From NCBI GenBank assembly GCA_946614165.1, contig CAMOGQ010000002.1, forward strand, positions 1 through 64,000: a stretch of DNA of 64,000 bases, in the 5' to 3' direction. A program made the position numbers and the translations under genes. Positions 19,736 to 29,578 of this stretch are shown here, piece after piece; positions within the stretch are counted from its first letter, which is position 1; each line of letters begins with the position of its first letter. Source of the stretch: an uncultured Lachnospiraceae bacterium. Its GTDB lineage: Bacteria > Bacillota > Clostridia > Lachnospirales > Lachnospiraceae. The notes under the pieces were generated by a model. It ran no database searches. It had not been told where the DNA came from and saw nothing but the letters and a program-made list of their open reading frames with translations.

Positions 19736-20178
19736 CAGAAGAAGGAAAAAGTCCTTATGAGGACATCATTGATCTGCCTCATCATGTATCGCAGAAGCAC
19801 CCTCCCATGGACATGGAAAAGAGGGCTGCCCAGTTCATGCCCTTCCGGGCTCTGACGGGCCATGAGGAAGCCGTGGCGGAGACGGCAAGGCTTACGGAGA
19901 GAAAGATCGATCTGTCGGAGGAGGAGAGGGCGGACCTGGACAGACAGCTGAAGATTCTGGAGGAGCATCTTCCGGAGAGGCCCTTGGTTCAGGTGACATA
20001 TTTTCTGGTGGATCCCCTGAAGGAAGGCGGATCCTACGAAGAGATGGCGGGGAGGATCCGGCGGATCGATCCCGTTGAAAAATGTCTGGTGTTTGCAGAT
20101 GGAGCAAAGATCCCCCTGGAGGATATCCTCTCTCTGGAGGGAGAGATTTTAAGCCGGAAAGAAAGGAGTCATGTATGA
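19732..20178 (+). CDS. YolD-like protein
   Basis: MDMEKRAAQFMPFRALTGHEEAVAETARLTERK; overlaps the UmuC-like stop (ATGA). Confidence 0.8.
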   Translation: MTEEGKSPYEDIIDLPHHVSQKHPPMDMEKRAAQFMPFRALTGHEEAVAETARLTERKIDLSEEERADLDRQLKILEEHLPERPLVQVTYFLVDPLKEGGSYEEMAGRIRRIDPVEKCLVFADGAKIPLEDILSLEGEILSRKERSHV

Positions 20179-20738
20179 AGATTCTGCTGTTTGGCCCGGA
20201 GTGCATGGGAAAGGGCGTCATAGGAGAACTTCTGGCCCGGAGGCTGGGGATCCCCTTCTTTGATCTGGATGACCAGATCGGGAAAAAGTACGGGATCAGT
20301 ATGGAAGAATTCGAAAAGACCGTGTCTCCCGGGGAAAGGGACAGAAAACGGGGCGTGATGATCAGAAAACTCATGAGAAAGAATGAGAATCTGGTCCTGT
20401 CGGTCACGCCCCTGACCGATCCGGAATTTTTTAAAGAAAAGCTCTACGGACCCGACGTACTTTCCGTGGAACTGTATGACTTGCCTGAAAATATTTTTTC
20501 CAGGTTAGGCCTGACCGAAAAAGACAGGAAAGGCGACAGTGATTTTGACATATTAGAGGAAGTGGAGATACTCAGTCAAAGGGCACATATACTCGGGGAT
20601 TTATTTAACTACGAAAAGGAACAGGAAAGGCCCCCTGTCTTAAAGATCTTTGACATGGAAGGCGATCCTCCGGAGAGGGTGGTGGAAAGGCTGCTGGAGA
20701 AATACTGTATCAAGGCTGACGAAACTAAAAAACAGTAA
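20175..20738 (+). CDS. Shikimate-kinase-like P-loop protein
   Basis: KILLFGPECMGKGVIGELLARRLGIPFFDLDDQIGKKYGISMEEF; overlaps the YolD stop. Walker A ends GKG rather than GKS/T. Confidence 0.65.
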   Translation: MKILLFGPECMGKGVIGELLARRLGIPFFDLDDQIGKKYGISMEEFEKTVSPGERDRKRGVMIRKLMRKNENLVLSVTPLTDPEFFKEKLYGPDVLSVELYDLPENIFSRLGLTEKDRKGDSDFDILEEVEILSQRAHILGDLFNYEKEQERPPVLKIFDMEGDPPERVVERLLEKYCIKADETKKQ

Positions 20739-20746
20739 CAGACGAA

Positions 20747-20791
20747 AAATGCCTGATCCCGGCCGAAGGCCGCGGATCAGGCATTCTTTTT
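20747..20791 (+). terminator. Rho-independent terminator
   Basis: aaaatgcctgatcccggccgaaggccgcggatcaggcattctttt. Confidence 0.88.
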
Positions 20792-20896
20792 ATGTCAGAG
20801 GCCCATGTTCGTGATATAATTTATCCGTGTGAAGCGTTGCTCTGCTGCTTCATAAAACCACCAGCTTCCAAATCTACGGGGAGAAAGGAAAAGCTT

Positions 20897-22000
20897 ATGA
20901 AAGTCGTATTAGAGAATCTGACAAAACGGTTTCCCAACCGCAACCGCAAGGGCGATGACGTCATTGCCGTCAACAATTTCAATTTTGAAATTCCCGACGG
21001 CAAGCTGATCGGTCTTCTGGGCCCCTCCGGCTGCGGCAAGTCCACATGCCTGAGTCTGATCTGCGGTCTGCAGAGGCCTTCGGAAGGAAAGATCTTTTTC
21101 GGTGACGAGGATGTCACGAATCTGCCTCCGGAGAACAGGGGCGTGGGCATGGTCTTCCAGAACTATGCTCTCTATCCGCATCTGACAGTCCGCCAGAACA
21201 TCGTATTCCCTCTGGAGAACCTCAAGGGGGACCAGAAGATGACAAAGCAGGCCATGGAAGCCAAGGCCATGGAAGCGGCAAAGCTGGTCCAGATCGAGCC
21301 CTTCATGGACCGCCGTCCCTCCGAGCTCTCCGGCGGCCAGCAGCAGCGCGTGGCCATTGCCAGAGCCCTGGTCAAGACTCCCAGAGTCCTTCTTCTGGAC
21401 GAGCCTCTGTCCAACCTGGACGCCAGACTCCGCCTCCAGACCAGAGAAGAGATCCGCAGGATCCAGACCGAGACCAAAGTCACCACCATCTTTGTTACCC
21501 ATGACCAGGAAGAGGCCATGTCCATCTCCGACATGATCATCGTCATGAAGCTGGGTGTGATCCAGCAGATTGGAAAGCCCCAGGAGGTCTATGACGATCC
21601 GGTCAATCTTTTCGTGGCCAAGTTCCTGGGCACTCCCCCCATCAACGTATTCACGGGGACCGTAAAGGGAGAAAAGCTCTATATCGACGGCAGCCAGGTC
21701 CTGGACGTTCCCGGCGTATCCGACCAGGAGGTCTACGTGGGCATCCGTCCCGAGGGCTTTATTCTCCATGACCAGGGACCTTTCCAGGTAAGGTTCGGTG
21801 CTGTGGAGGTCATGGGCCGCGATATCTCCATCGTTTCCTATTCCGACGCCTCCGAAAATCCTACCATCCGCTCCATCATCGACTCCTCCAATAAGGTGGA
21901 GCCCGAAGGCGGCATCATCCGCTTTGCCTTAAAGTCGGAGAAGGTCCATCTGTTCAGTAAGGAAACGGAAGAGCGGATCCGGGTCACCAGAAACAGGTAA
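20897..22000 (+). CDS. ABC transporter ATP-binding protein (MsmK/UgpC/MalK type)
   Basis: Walker A GPSGCGKST, signature LSGGQQQRVAIARAL, VLLLDEPLSNLDARLR, MalK-like C-terminal domain. Confidence 0.92.
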   Translation: MKVVLENLTKRFPNRNRKGDDVIAVNNFNFEIPDGKLIGLLGPSGCGKSTCLSLICGLQRPSEGKIFFGDEDVTNLPPENRGVGMVFQNYALYPHLTVRQNIVFPLENLKGDQKMTKQAMEAKAMEAAKLVQIEPFMDRRPSELSGGQQQRVAIARALVKTPRVLLLDEPLSNLDARLRLQTREEIRRIQTETKVTTIFVTHDQEEAMSISDMIIVMKLGVIQQIGKPQEVYDDPVNLFVAKFLGTPPINVFTGTVKGEKLYIDGSQVLDVPGVSDQEVYVGIRPEGFILHDQGPFQVRFGAVEVMGRDISIVSYSDASENPTIRSIIDSSNKVEPEGGIIRFALKSEKVHLFSKETEERIRVTRNR

Positions 22001-22011
22001 GGAGGAAAAAG

Positions 22012-22902
22012 ATGGATTATAAAAGCAATAAGGCCTGGTTATACCTGCTGCCCGCCATCCTTTTCCTGGGCGTGTTCATGGTATATCCCCTGATCGACGT
22101 TTTTATCTATTCCTTTGAGGAAGGATACAATTCGGCGTCCCAGACCTCTTTCGGCGTGGGTGCCTACAACTATTCCTATGTCCTGCACGATCCCTATTTC
22201 CTGCAGGCCCTGAAGAATACCTTCCTTCTGGTCATTATCACGGTGCCCCTTTCCACCGGCATCGCTCTGCTGATCTCGGCCGCCCTCAGCTCCATCAAGG
22301 TCTTAAAGGACGCTTTCCAGACCATCTTTTTCCTGCCCTACGTGACCAACACCCTGGCAGTCGGTCTGGTCTTCATGATCCTTTTCCAGAAGACCCCCTA
22401 TTCGGACGGCTTCATCAACAACATCATAGGCTTCTTCGGCGGATCCGCCGTGGACTGGATCGACGGTCCCTACTGGGCCAAGATGTTCGTCCTGTGCCTC
22501 TATACCATCTGGATCGTCATGCCCTTCAAGATCCTGCTCCTGACCGGCGCCCTGGCATCGGTCAACCAGGACTATTACAACGCCGCCAGAGTGGACGGGA
22601 CCTCAAAGCCCAGGATCTTCTTTAAGATCACCCTGCCCATGATTTCCCCCACCATCTTTTATCTGGTCATCACGGGCTTTATCGGAGCCTTCAAGGCCTA
22701 TTCGGACGCGGTCGCCCTCTTCGGCACAGACCTGAACGCGGCCGAAATGAATACTATCGTCGGCTATATCTACGACATGCTCTACGGGGATTCGGGCGGC
22801 TATCCCTCCTACGCGTCCTCGGCGGCCATCGTCCTCTTTGCCATCGTCCTGACCATCACATGCATCAACCTCCTGGTCTCCAGGAAGCATGTCCACTATT
22901 AA
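22012..22902 (+). CDS. Sugar-type ABC transporter permease (MalF/UgpA-like)
   Basis: Polytopic; EAA-like loop YYNAARVDGTSKPRIFFKITLPMISPT. Confidence 0.9.
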   Translation: MDYKSNKAWLYLLPAILFLGVFMVYPLIDVFIYSFEEGYNSASQTSFGVGAYNYSYVLHDPYFLQALKNTFLLVIITVPLSTGIALLISAALSSIKVLKDAFQTIFFLPYVTNTLAVGLVFMILFQKTPYSDGFINNIIGFFGGSAVDWIDGPYWAKMFVLCLYTIWIVMPFKILLLTGALASVNQDYYNAARVDGTSKPRIFFKITLPMISPTIFYLVITGFIGAFKAYSDAVALFGTDLNAAEMNTIVGYIYDMLYGDSGGYPSYASSAAIVLFAIVLTITCINLLVSRKHVHY

Positions 22903-22918
22903 GAAGGGAGGCATACAG

Positions 22919-23788
22919 ATGGATAATTCCTATGATCAGATCAAAAAGAATGCCTCTGCCCGCACCAGAGCGCTGAATATCGCGGTCTACGTCCTCCTGG
23001 GCTTCTGGGCCCTTATGGTCCTCTTCCCCTTCTACTGGATGATCCTGACCTCCATCAAGAGCTACAGCGAGTATTCCTCGGAGTGGGTGCCCAAGCTCTA
23101 CAGCGCAAGTCCCACCTTCCAGAACTACGTGGACGCCTTTACCACCGTCAACCTGAGCCGCTACTTCCTCAATACCCTGATCTTCACCCTCATTACCACC
23201 GGGGCCATGATCATCGTCATCACCCTGGCGGCCTATGCCTTCGCAAGACTGGAATTCAGAGGCAAGGACCTGCTTTTCACCCTCTTCCTGTCCCTGATGA
23301 TGATCCCCAACGAACTGGTCATCATCACCAACTTCCAGACCATCACCAACGCAGGGCTGCGCAACACCTTTACCGGTCTGATCCTGCCCTCCATTACGTC
23401 GGTCTTCTATATTTACCTGCTGAGAGAGAACTTCCTCCAGGTGCCGGATGAGCTTTACTATGCGGCCAAGGTGGACGGGACCAGCGACCTCAAGTATCTC
23501 TTCAAGGTCATGCTGCCCATCTGCCGTCCCACCCTGATCACCATCATCATCCTCAAGGTCATCGAGTGCTGGAATTCCTATGTATGGCCCAGACTGATCA
23601 CCGACGACGAGGCTTACTACCTGGTGTCCAACGGTATCCAGGAGATTCGCCAGAACGGCTTCGGCCGCGAGAACGTGCCGGCCATGATGGCGGCCGTGGT
23701 GGCCATCTCCGTACCGCTGATCGTTCTCTTCCTGATCTTCCGCAAAAAGATCATGGCAGGCGTTTCGAGAGGAGGTATCAAGGGATGA
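22919..23788 (+). CDS. Sugar-type ABC transporter permease (MalG/UgpE-like)
   Basis: EAA loop YYAAKVDGTSDLKYLFKVMLPICRPTL; MalG-type topology. Confidence 0.9.
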   Translation: MDNSYDQIKKNASARTRALNIAVYVLLGFWALMVLFPFYWMILTSIKSYSEYSSEWVPKLYSASPTFQNYVDAFTTVNLSRYFLNTLIFTLITTGAMIIVITLAAYAFARLEFRGKDLLFTLFLSLMMIPNELVIITNFQTITNAGLRNTFTGLILPSITSVFYIYLLRENFLQVPDELYYAAKVDGTSDLKYLFKVMLPICRPTLITIIILKVIECWNSYVWPRLITDDEAYYLVSNGIQEIRQNGFGRENVPAMMAAVVAISVPLIVLFLIFRKKIMAGVSRGGIKG

Positions 23789-25404
23789 AAAAGACCGGAA
23801 GAAGATTTCTGCCCCTTATGCTGGCGCTGGTTCTTGTATGCGGCATTCTGCTGACAGGCTGCCACGGATCTGCCAGGCGTGTGTCCTTTGAGCTGCCCGA
23901 AGAGTTCGACACCTCCAGGGACTACAACATTACCTTCTGGGCCAAGAACGATACCAACAAGACCCAGGTCAAGATCTATGAAAAGGCCATAAAGGACTTT
24001 GAGTCCTACTACCCCAACATCCATGTGAATATCCGTACCTATACGGACTACGGCACCATTTACAACGACGTCATCACCAATATTTCCACCAACACCACCC
24101 CCAACGTCTGCATTTCCTATCCGGACCACATCGCCACTTACCTGACCGGCGAGAACGTGGTGGTCCCTCTGGACAACCTGCTGACCGATGAGAAATACGG
24201 CCTGGGCGGGGCCGGGGTCCTCTTTGACGGGCCTTCCAAGGACGAGGTGGTGCCGGAATTTCTGGACGAGTGCACCATAGGCGGGGTCTACTACGCCCTG
24301 CCCTACATGCGGTCCACCGAAGCCTGCTATGTCAATAAGACCTACGTGGAGAAACTGGGCTTTGAACTGCCCGAGACCCTGACCTGGGACTTTGTCTGGG
24401 AGGTGTCCGAGGCGGCCATGGAAAAGGATAAGTCCGGCAGCTTCAAGGTCAACGGACAGAACGTCCTGATCCCCTTCATCTATAAGTCCACCGACAACAT
24501 GATGATCCAGATGCTGGCCCAGAAGGACGCTCCCTATTCCACGGACGGGGGAGAGATCCAGATCTTCAACGACGACACAAAGGATCTTCTTTATACCATC
24601 GGCGAGCATGCCAGAACAAAAGCCTTCTCCACCTTCAAGATCGGCGGCTATCCGGCCAACTTCCTCAACGCCGGCCAGTGTATCTTTGCGGTGGACTCCA
24701 CCGCCGGATCCACCTGGATGGGGAGCGAGGCTCCTCTGGTGGACATCGCGGCGGACAAGCTGGTGAAATTCGAGACGCAGGTCATGACCGTGCCCCAGTT
24801 CGATCCCGAACATCCGAAGATGATCTCCCAGGGCCCTTCCGTATGTATCTTCAACAAGGAAGACCATCAGGAAGTCCTGGCCTCCTGGCTCTTCACCCAG
24901 TACCTGCTGACCAACGACGTTCAGATCGCCTATGCGGAGACCGAAGGCTATGTACCGGTCACCCTGAAGGCCCAGCAGGCGGAGGAATATCAGGACTATC
25001 TTAACCGGGGCGGCGAGGACAATACGGACCACTACCAGGTCAAGATCGATGCCACACAGCTTCTGATCGACAACATCGCCAATACCTTTACCACTCCCGT
25101 CTTCAACGGCTCCGCCTCCCTCAGAGACGCGGCGGGCCAGCTAATCGAAAATGTGACCAAGTCCGAACGCCGCAAGGAGAAGGTGGACGACAAGTACATG
25201 AAGGAGCTTTTCTCCTCTGTCACCTCCCTGTACCGTCTGGACCAGATCGTGACCAGCGAAGGATCCGGCGGCAAAAAGGATCTGGGCCCCCTGCCCGCGG
25301 GCTCCAAGGCTCTGATCGGCACCCTGGTCCTGGCCTGGATCCTGATCGGCCTCTACGTGCTCAGGGACTACCGGCAGACAAAGGCAAAAGGCGGGGGCAA
25401 ATAA
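23785..25404 (+). CDS. Extracellular solute-binding lipoprotein with C-terminal transmembrane segment
   Basis: Lipobox GILLTGC; NITFWAKNDTNKTQVKIYEKAIKDFESYYPNIHVNI; C-terminal LIGTLVLAWILIGLYVLRDYRQTKAKGGGK. Confidence 0.88.
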   Translation: MKKTGRRFLPLMLALVLVCGILLTGCHGSARRVSFELPEEFDTSRDYNITFWAKNDTNKTQVKIYEKAIKDFESYYPNIHVNIRTYTDYGTIYNDVITNISTNTTPNVCISYPDHIATYLTGENVVVPLDNLLTDEKYGLGGAGVLFDGPSKDEVVPEFLDECTIGGVYYALPYMRSTEACYVNKTYVEKLGFELPETLTWDFVWEVSEAAMEKDKSGSFKVNGQNVLIPFIYKSTDNMMIQMLAQKDAPYSTDGGEIQIFNDDTKDLLYTIGEHARTKAFSTFKIGGYPANFLNAGQCIFAVDSTAGSTWMGSEAPLVDIAADKLVKFETQVMTVPQFDPEHPKMISQGPSVCIFNKEDHQEVLASWLFTQYLLTNDVQIAYAETEGYVPVTLKAQQAEEYQDYLNRGGEDNTDHYQVKIDATQLLIDNIANTFTTPVFNGSASLRDAAGQLIENVTKSERRKEKVDDKYMKELFSSVTSLYRLDQIVTSEGSGGKKDLGPLPAGSKALIGTLVLAWILIGLYVLRDYRQTKAKGGGK

Positions 25405-25470
25405 GGGATTAACGGGGATTGAGGTTGACGGATTTCTCCAAAATCCTTATAACTGAAGTGTAACCTGACA

Positions 25471-25549
25471 GATCGGGTTTACATGTGACACGGCTGCTCC
25501 CTGAGGGGAGAAGCCGGCGATCAAAAGGAGAGGCCGCCAAAGAGCGGCC
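25471..25549 (+). promoter_or_regulatory. Candidate structured 5' leader of the downstream lipoprotein gene
   Basis: Nested inverted repeats gatcg...cggct-g-ctccc-tgag-gggag-aa-gccg...cgatc, then ggccgc-caaaga-gcggcc just before the RBS. Confidence 0.35.
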
Positions 25550-25564
25550 GGAAAGGAAAAAGAT

Positions 25565-26389
25565 ATGAAAAAGAAACTGGTTGTACTGCTTACAGCATCC
25601 CTGGTCCTTGGACTGACAGCCTGCGGCGGCTCCAAGCCCGCAGCAGAGCCCGCAGCCGAGGAAAAGACGGAAGAAGAAGCCCCTGCCGAAGAAGAGGCTC
25701 CTGCTGAAGAGGAAGCTCCCGCAGAAGAAGAGGCTCCCGCAGAGGTCATGTCCTATGCCGATTTCATGGCAGCAGAAGTGGACGATCCCGTGACTGTCGA
25801 GACCTATGTACAGGCCAAGCAGGGCTGGTGGGACGGTGCCGTTACCATGTACACACAGAATGAAGAAGGCGCTTACTTTATCTACAACATGCCCATCTCT
25901 GAGGAAGACAACGAAGCTCTGGTTCCCGGAACCAAGATCCGCGTCTCCGGCTACAAGGCAGTCTTCTCCGGCGAAGTCGAGATCAGCGACGTACAGTCCT
26001 ATGAAGTCATCGATGCAGAGCCCTATATCGCAGAGGCCACCGATGTGACCGCAGCTCTGGGCACAGACGATCTGGAGACCTACATGAACTACTTCGCAGC
26101 TTTCAAGGGCCTGACCGTAGCTCCCTCCACTGATCCCGACGGCAACGAAGTCGCTTACCTTTACAAGTGGGACGGCTCCGGCAACGACGGCGACGACCTG
26201 TACTTCAATGTAACAGACGGAACCAACACTTATTCCTTCACCGTAGAGTCCTATCTGACAGGCGCCGGCACCGACGTTTACGAAGCTGTCAAGGCTCTGG
26301 AGATCGGCCAGAAGATCGATATGGAAGGCTTCCTCTATTGGTATGAAGGCCCCAACCCTCACATCACTTCCGTGACTGTCGTGGAATAA
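25565..26389 (+). CDS. Lipoprotein with acidic EEEAPA repeat linker, unknown function
   Basis: MKKKLVVLLTASLVLGLTACGG lipobox; four EEEAPA-type repeats; C-terminal beta-rich OB-like region. Confidence 0.8.
   Translation: MKKKLVVLLTASLVLGLTACGGSKPAAEPAAEEKTEEEAPAEEEAPAEEEAPAEEEAPAEVMSYADFMAAEVDDPVTVETYVQAKQGWWDGAVTMYTQNEEGAYFIYNMPISEEDNEALVPGTKIRVSGYKAVFSGEVEISDVQSYEVIDAEPYIAEATDVTAALGTDDLETYMNYFAAFKGLTVAPSTDPDGNEVAYLYKWDGSGNDGDDLYFNVTDGTNTYSFTVESYLTGAGTDVYEAVKALEIGQKIDMEGFLYWYEGPNPHITSVTVVE
25670..25744 (+). repeat. In-frame 18-nt repeat encoding EEEAPA
   Basis: gaagaagcccctgcc/gaagaagaggctcctgct/gaagaggaagctcccgca/gaagaagaggctcccgca; synonymous variation between copies. Confidence 0.8.
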
Positions 26390-26453
26390 GAGGCATCTTT
26401 CACAGCTGAGAGAAAAAAGAATCTTATAAGAAAGCCGGCCCTGCCGGCATGAC

Positions 26454-26490
26454 AAGGCCCCTGCACCGCCCGATGCAGGGGCCTTTGTTT
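26454..26490 (+). terminator. Rho-independent terminator
   Basis: aaggcccctgcaccgcccgatgcaggggcctttgttt. Confidence 0.88.
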
Positions 26491-27246
26491 CCGGTTTTCA
26501 GTTCTGTTATTTCCCTGCGGATGTTCCCGCAGGGGCCGGAAAATGCTCCGGATAATCAGACAGCCCCGGCTTTGGGGGCCGGGGCTGATTCTGATTCATA
26601 TGAGGGGGAGATAATTTCGTCTTCTTTCTGTTCACAGCTAATACGATAGCATACAATTCTAAAATCCCAATAAACAGGGGGAGAAATATTCCGAAAATTT
26701 ACTGAACAAAACGAAAACATAAGAAGACGCTTCTCCGGGGGTCAGCCGGCTGCCTTTTCGACTGAAGCTGTGTCCTCTGCCTTTGCCGCGGGTTCTGCAT
26801 CCGGACTCACCGGAGGCCTGCGTCTTGCGAAAGATGAAGTGATGGGACGGGACACCTTTCTGTTTGCCGGTCTGGGCTTGGGCGGTGCTACGTAAGCGGT
26901 ATTGGGCAGTGAAGATACTTTGATTTTTGCATATGCCATTCTTGCACACTCCGTTTCTGATGACTGATTTGCTTTATCTTCTTTATTATTATACCACACG
27001 GGTGTCAAGGGACTGGAGAGACAAATTTTCACTGAATTTTCGAGCTTTTCAGACAATTATTGGTCATTATCACTATCGGTCCGGAATAGGTTGACGGTTT
27101 TTGAAATTTATCATCGGTTCTTGCGCTTTCCTTTTTTCCCGCTGTCTTTCTGACTGGGGGACAAAAGCCTTGTGAGCCCTCTCCGAACGTGTCATAATAT
27201 GCTTAGCACCCGGCACAGTACTATATATTTCAGCGAGGAAAGACAA

Positions 27247-27900
27247 ATGGATGATCGGATCTTTGAGATAAAAGAAGAAGACGAAAACAAAGAAAAGGAA
27301 TGCATCATCATCGGCATCGCGGGAGGCACCGGCAGCGGCAAGTCCACCTTTACCAGAAGGATCAAGGAAGCCTTCGGCGACCAGGTGACGGTGATCTATC
27401 ATGACAACTATTACAGGCGCAACGACGGGATTCCCTTTGAGGAGAGGAAAAAGATCAATTACGACCATCCGGACGCCCTGGAGACCGATCTTCTGATCGA
27501 GCATCTGACAGAACTGCGCCACGGCCGGCCCATCCAGTGCCCCGTCTATGACTATGCGGTCCACAACCGTTCGGACAAGACCATACCCATCCTGCCCTCC
27601 AGGGTCATCCTGGTGGAAGGCATCCTGGTCCTTTCCGACGAAAGGCTCAGGGACCTTCTGGATATCAAGATCTACGTGGAGGCGGATGCCGACGAAAGGA
27701 TCCTCAGAAGAGCCCTCCGGGACATGGAGGAGAGAGGCAGGGACCTTCGGGGCATCATCGACCAGTATCTGACCACGGTCAAGCCCATGCACTACCTTTA
27801 TGTGGAGCCCACCAAGGCCAAGGCGGACATCGTGATCAACAGCGGCAAAAACAAGGTAGCCTTTGAAATCGTAAAGGCCAGGATCATGCAGCTACTGTAA
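27247..27900 (+). CDS. udk: Uridine kinase
   Basis: IIGIAGGTGSGKSTFTRRI, VIYHDNYYRR, NYDHPDALETDLL, VYDYAVHNRS. Confidence 0.93.
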   Translation: MDDRIFEIKEEDENKEKECIIIGIAGGTGSGKSTFTRRIKEAFGDQVTVIYHDNYYRRNDGIPFEERKKINYDHPDALETDLLIEHLTELRHGRPIQCPVYDYAVHNRSDKTIPILPSRVILVEGILVLSDERLRDLLDIKIYVEADADERILRRALRDMEERGRDLRGIIDQYLTTVKPMHYLYVEPTKAKADIVINSGKNKVAFEIVKARIMQLL

Positions 27901-27915
27901 GGGCGGGGGAGACAG

Positions 27916-28491
27916 ATGGCGAAACTGTATTTCAGATACGGAGCCATGGGCTCCTCCAAGACGGCCAACGCTCTGATGGTCCGTTACAACTATGAGGAAA
28001 AGGGCCAGCACGCGGTCCTCTTAAAACCCAGATTCGAAAAGAGGGACGGAGAGACCATCATCCGCTCCAGGATCGGCCTGCAGGCTGAGGCCCTCTTTGC
28101 CGAGGATTTTCTGGACAGCTGCAAAGACAGAGAGGACTGGTCGGGCGTGGCGGCCATCATCGTGGACGAATGCCATTTCCTGGATCCCTCCTATATCGAC
28201 CAGCTGGCATATATCGTGGATACCTATAACGTGCCGGTCCTCTGCTACGGGCTCAGGACAGACTTCCGCAGCGAACTGTTCGCCGCTTCCAAAAGACTCA
28301 TGGAGCTGGCGGACCGCCTGGAAGAGGTCCCCACGGTCTGCTGGTGCGGAAGACGCGCCCATTTCAACGCCAGATTCGTGGACGGAAAGATCGTCAGGGA
28401 CGGCGAGCAGTTCATGCTGGGCGCCAACGAAAGCTATACATCACTCTGCAGGAAGCACTACATGGAAGGCAGGCTTAAGGGCGATGACTGA
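27916..28491 (+). CDS. tdk: Thymidine kinase
   Basis: LYFRYGAMGSSKTANALMVRYNY, IIVDECHFL, VLCYGLRTDFR, CWCGRRAHFNARFV. Confidence 0.94.
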   Translation: MAKLYFRYGAMGSSKTANALMVRYNYEEKGQHAVLLKPRFEKRDGETIIRSRIGLQAEALFAEDFLDSCKDREDWSGVAAIIVDECHFLDPSYIDQLAYIVDTYNVPVLCYGLRTDFRSELFAASKRLMELADRLEEVPTVCWCGRRAHFNARFVDGKIVRDGEQFMLGANESYTSLCRKHYMEGRLKGDD

Positions 28492-29440
28492 GATCAGGAG
28501 AAAAAAGCACGGAATCGTAGTGACAGGCGCCACCTTTGTGGACGTGAAGGGCTATCCCCTGGGGGCCTATCTGCCCGGAGGGAGAAACGCGGGCACGGTG
28601 GTCCAGGTCCACGGAGGCGTCAGCCGCAATATCGCGGAGGACATAGCCAACCTGGAGCTGCGGCCCACCTACCTGACCATCCTGGACCGTTCTGGGATCT
28701 CCACCGATGTCCGGACCCGGATGGAAAAGCATAAGGTGGACATGTCCTATACGATCTATTCGGAAAAGGGCCTGGGACTCTGGCTGGCGGTCTTTGACAG
28801 CGACGGGGAGGTCACGGCCTCCGTGTCCCAGAGGCCCGACCTCCTGCCCATGTGCAGCCTGCTGGACGAAAAAGGAGACGAGATCTTCTCGGAGGCGGAC
28901 TCCGTGACCCTGGAGGTGGACATGGACCCCCGCCTGATCAAGAGGATCCTGGCCCTGGCGGAGAAATATCAGATCCCTGCCTTTGCCGTGGTCTCCAACA
29001 TGACCATAGCCGTGGAAAGGCGGGAACTTTTCCAGAGAACAGCATGCTTTGTCTGCAACCAGCAGGAGGCGGGGATCTATTTCGCCGACGACTACAGCCG
29101 CTACAGCCCGGAAGAGATGCTGGAGATGCTGAAGGAGAAGGTCAAGACCGCCCGGATCCCCCGGATCGTGGTGACCATGGGAGGCCAGGGCAGCGTATAT
29201 GCTTCCGAAACGGGAGAGAGCGGCATCGTTCCCGCCTTCAAGGTGGACGTGGTGGATACCACCGGGGCGGGAGACGCCTTCTTTGCCGGCGTGACCTGCG
29301 GTCTGACCTACGGCAAGAGCCTTGGAGAGGCCTGTGAGATCGGGACCCGGGTGGCGGCCTCCGTTCTTATGACCAAGGAGAATGTCTGTCCCAGGTTCAG
29401 GCCTGAGGAATTCGGCATTGAGATCCCGGACGGGGAGTGA
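28484..29440 (+). CDS. PfkB-family carbohydrate kinase (pseudouridine-kinase/PsuK-like)
   Basis: VHGGVSRNIAEDIANLELRPTYLTILDRSG; C-terminal VVDTTGAGDAFFAGV; overlaps the tdk 3' end. Confidence 0.85.
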   Translation: MTEIRRKKHGIVVTGATFVDVKGYPLGAYLPGGRNAGTVVQVHGGVSRNIAEDIANLELRPTYLTILDRSGISTDVRTRMEKHKVDMSYTIYSEKGLGLWLAVFDSDGEVTASVSQRPDLLPMCSLLDEKGDEIFSEADSVTLEVDMDPRLIKRILALAEKYQIPAFAVVSNMTIAVERRELFQRTACFVCNQQEAGIYFADDYSRYSPEEMLEMLKEKVKTARIPRIVVTMGGQGSVYASETGESGIVPAFKVDVVDTTGAGDAFFAGVTCGLTYGKSLGEACEIGTRVAASVLMTKENVCPRFRPEEFGIEIPDGE

Positions 29441-29578
29441 GATCCGGGACCTGCCGGCCCTGCTTTTGCGCCTGCTTTGTTTTTTTTAATGTTCCTGTGG
29501 TTTATTTTCCGGACCGATATGCTACAATAAAGGGTAGTTGTTGAAAACAGGGGAATATCCCCGGAAAAGGAGAAAAGT

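Noticed and set aside
28097-28483. Long N-terminal extension of the PfkB kinase ORF
   Set aside because: It overlaps tdk in another frame; a proper start at 28484 with ATG overlapping the tdk end fits better.
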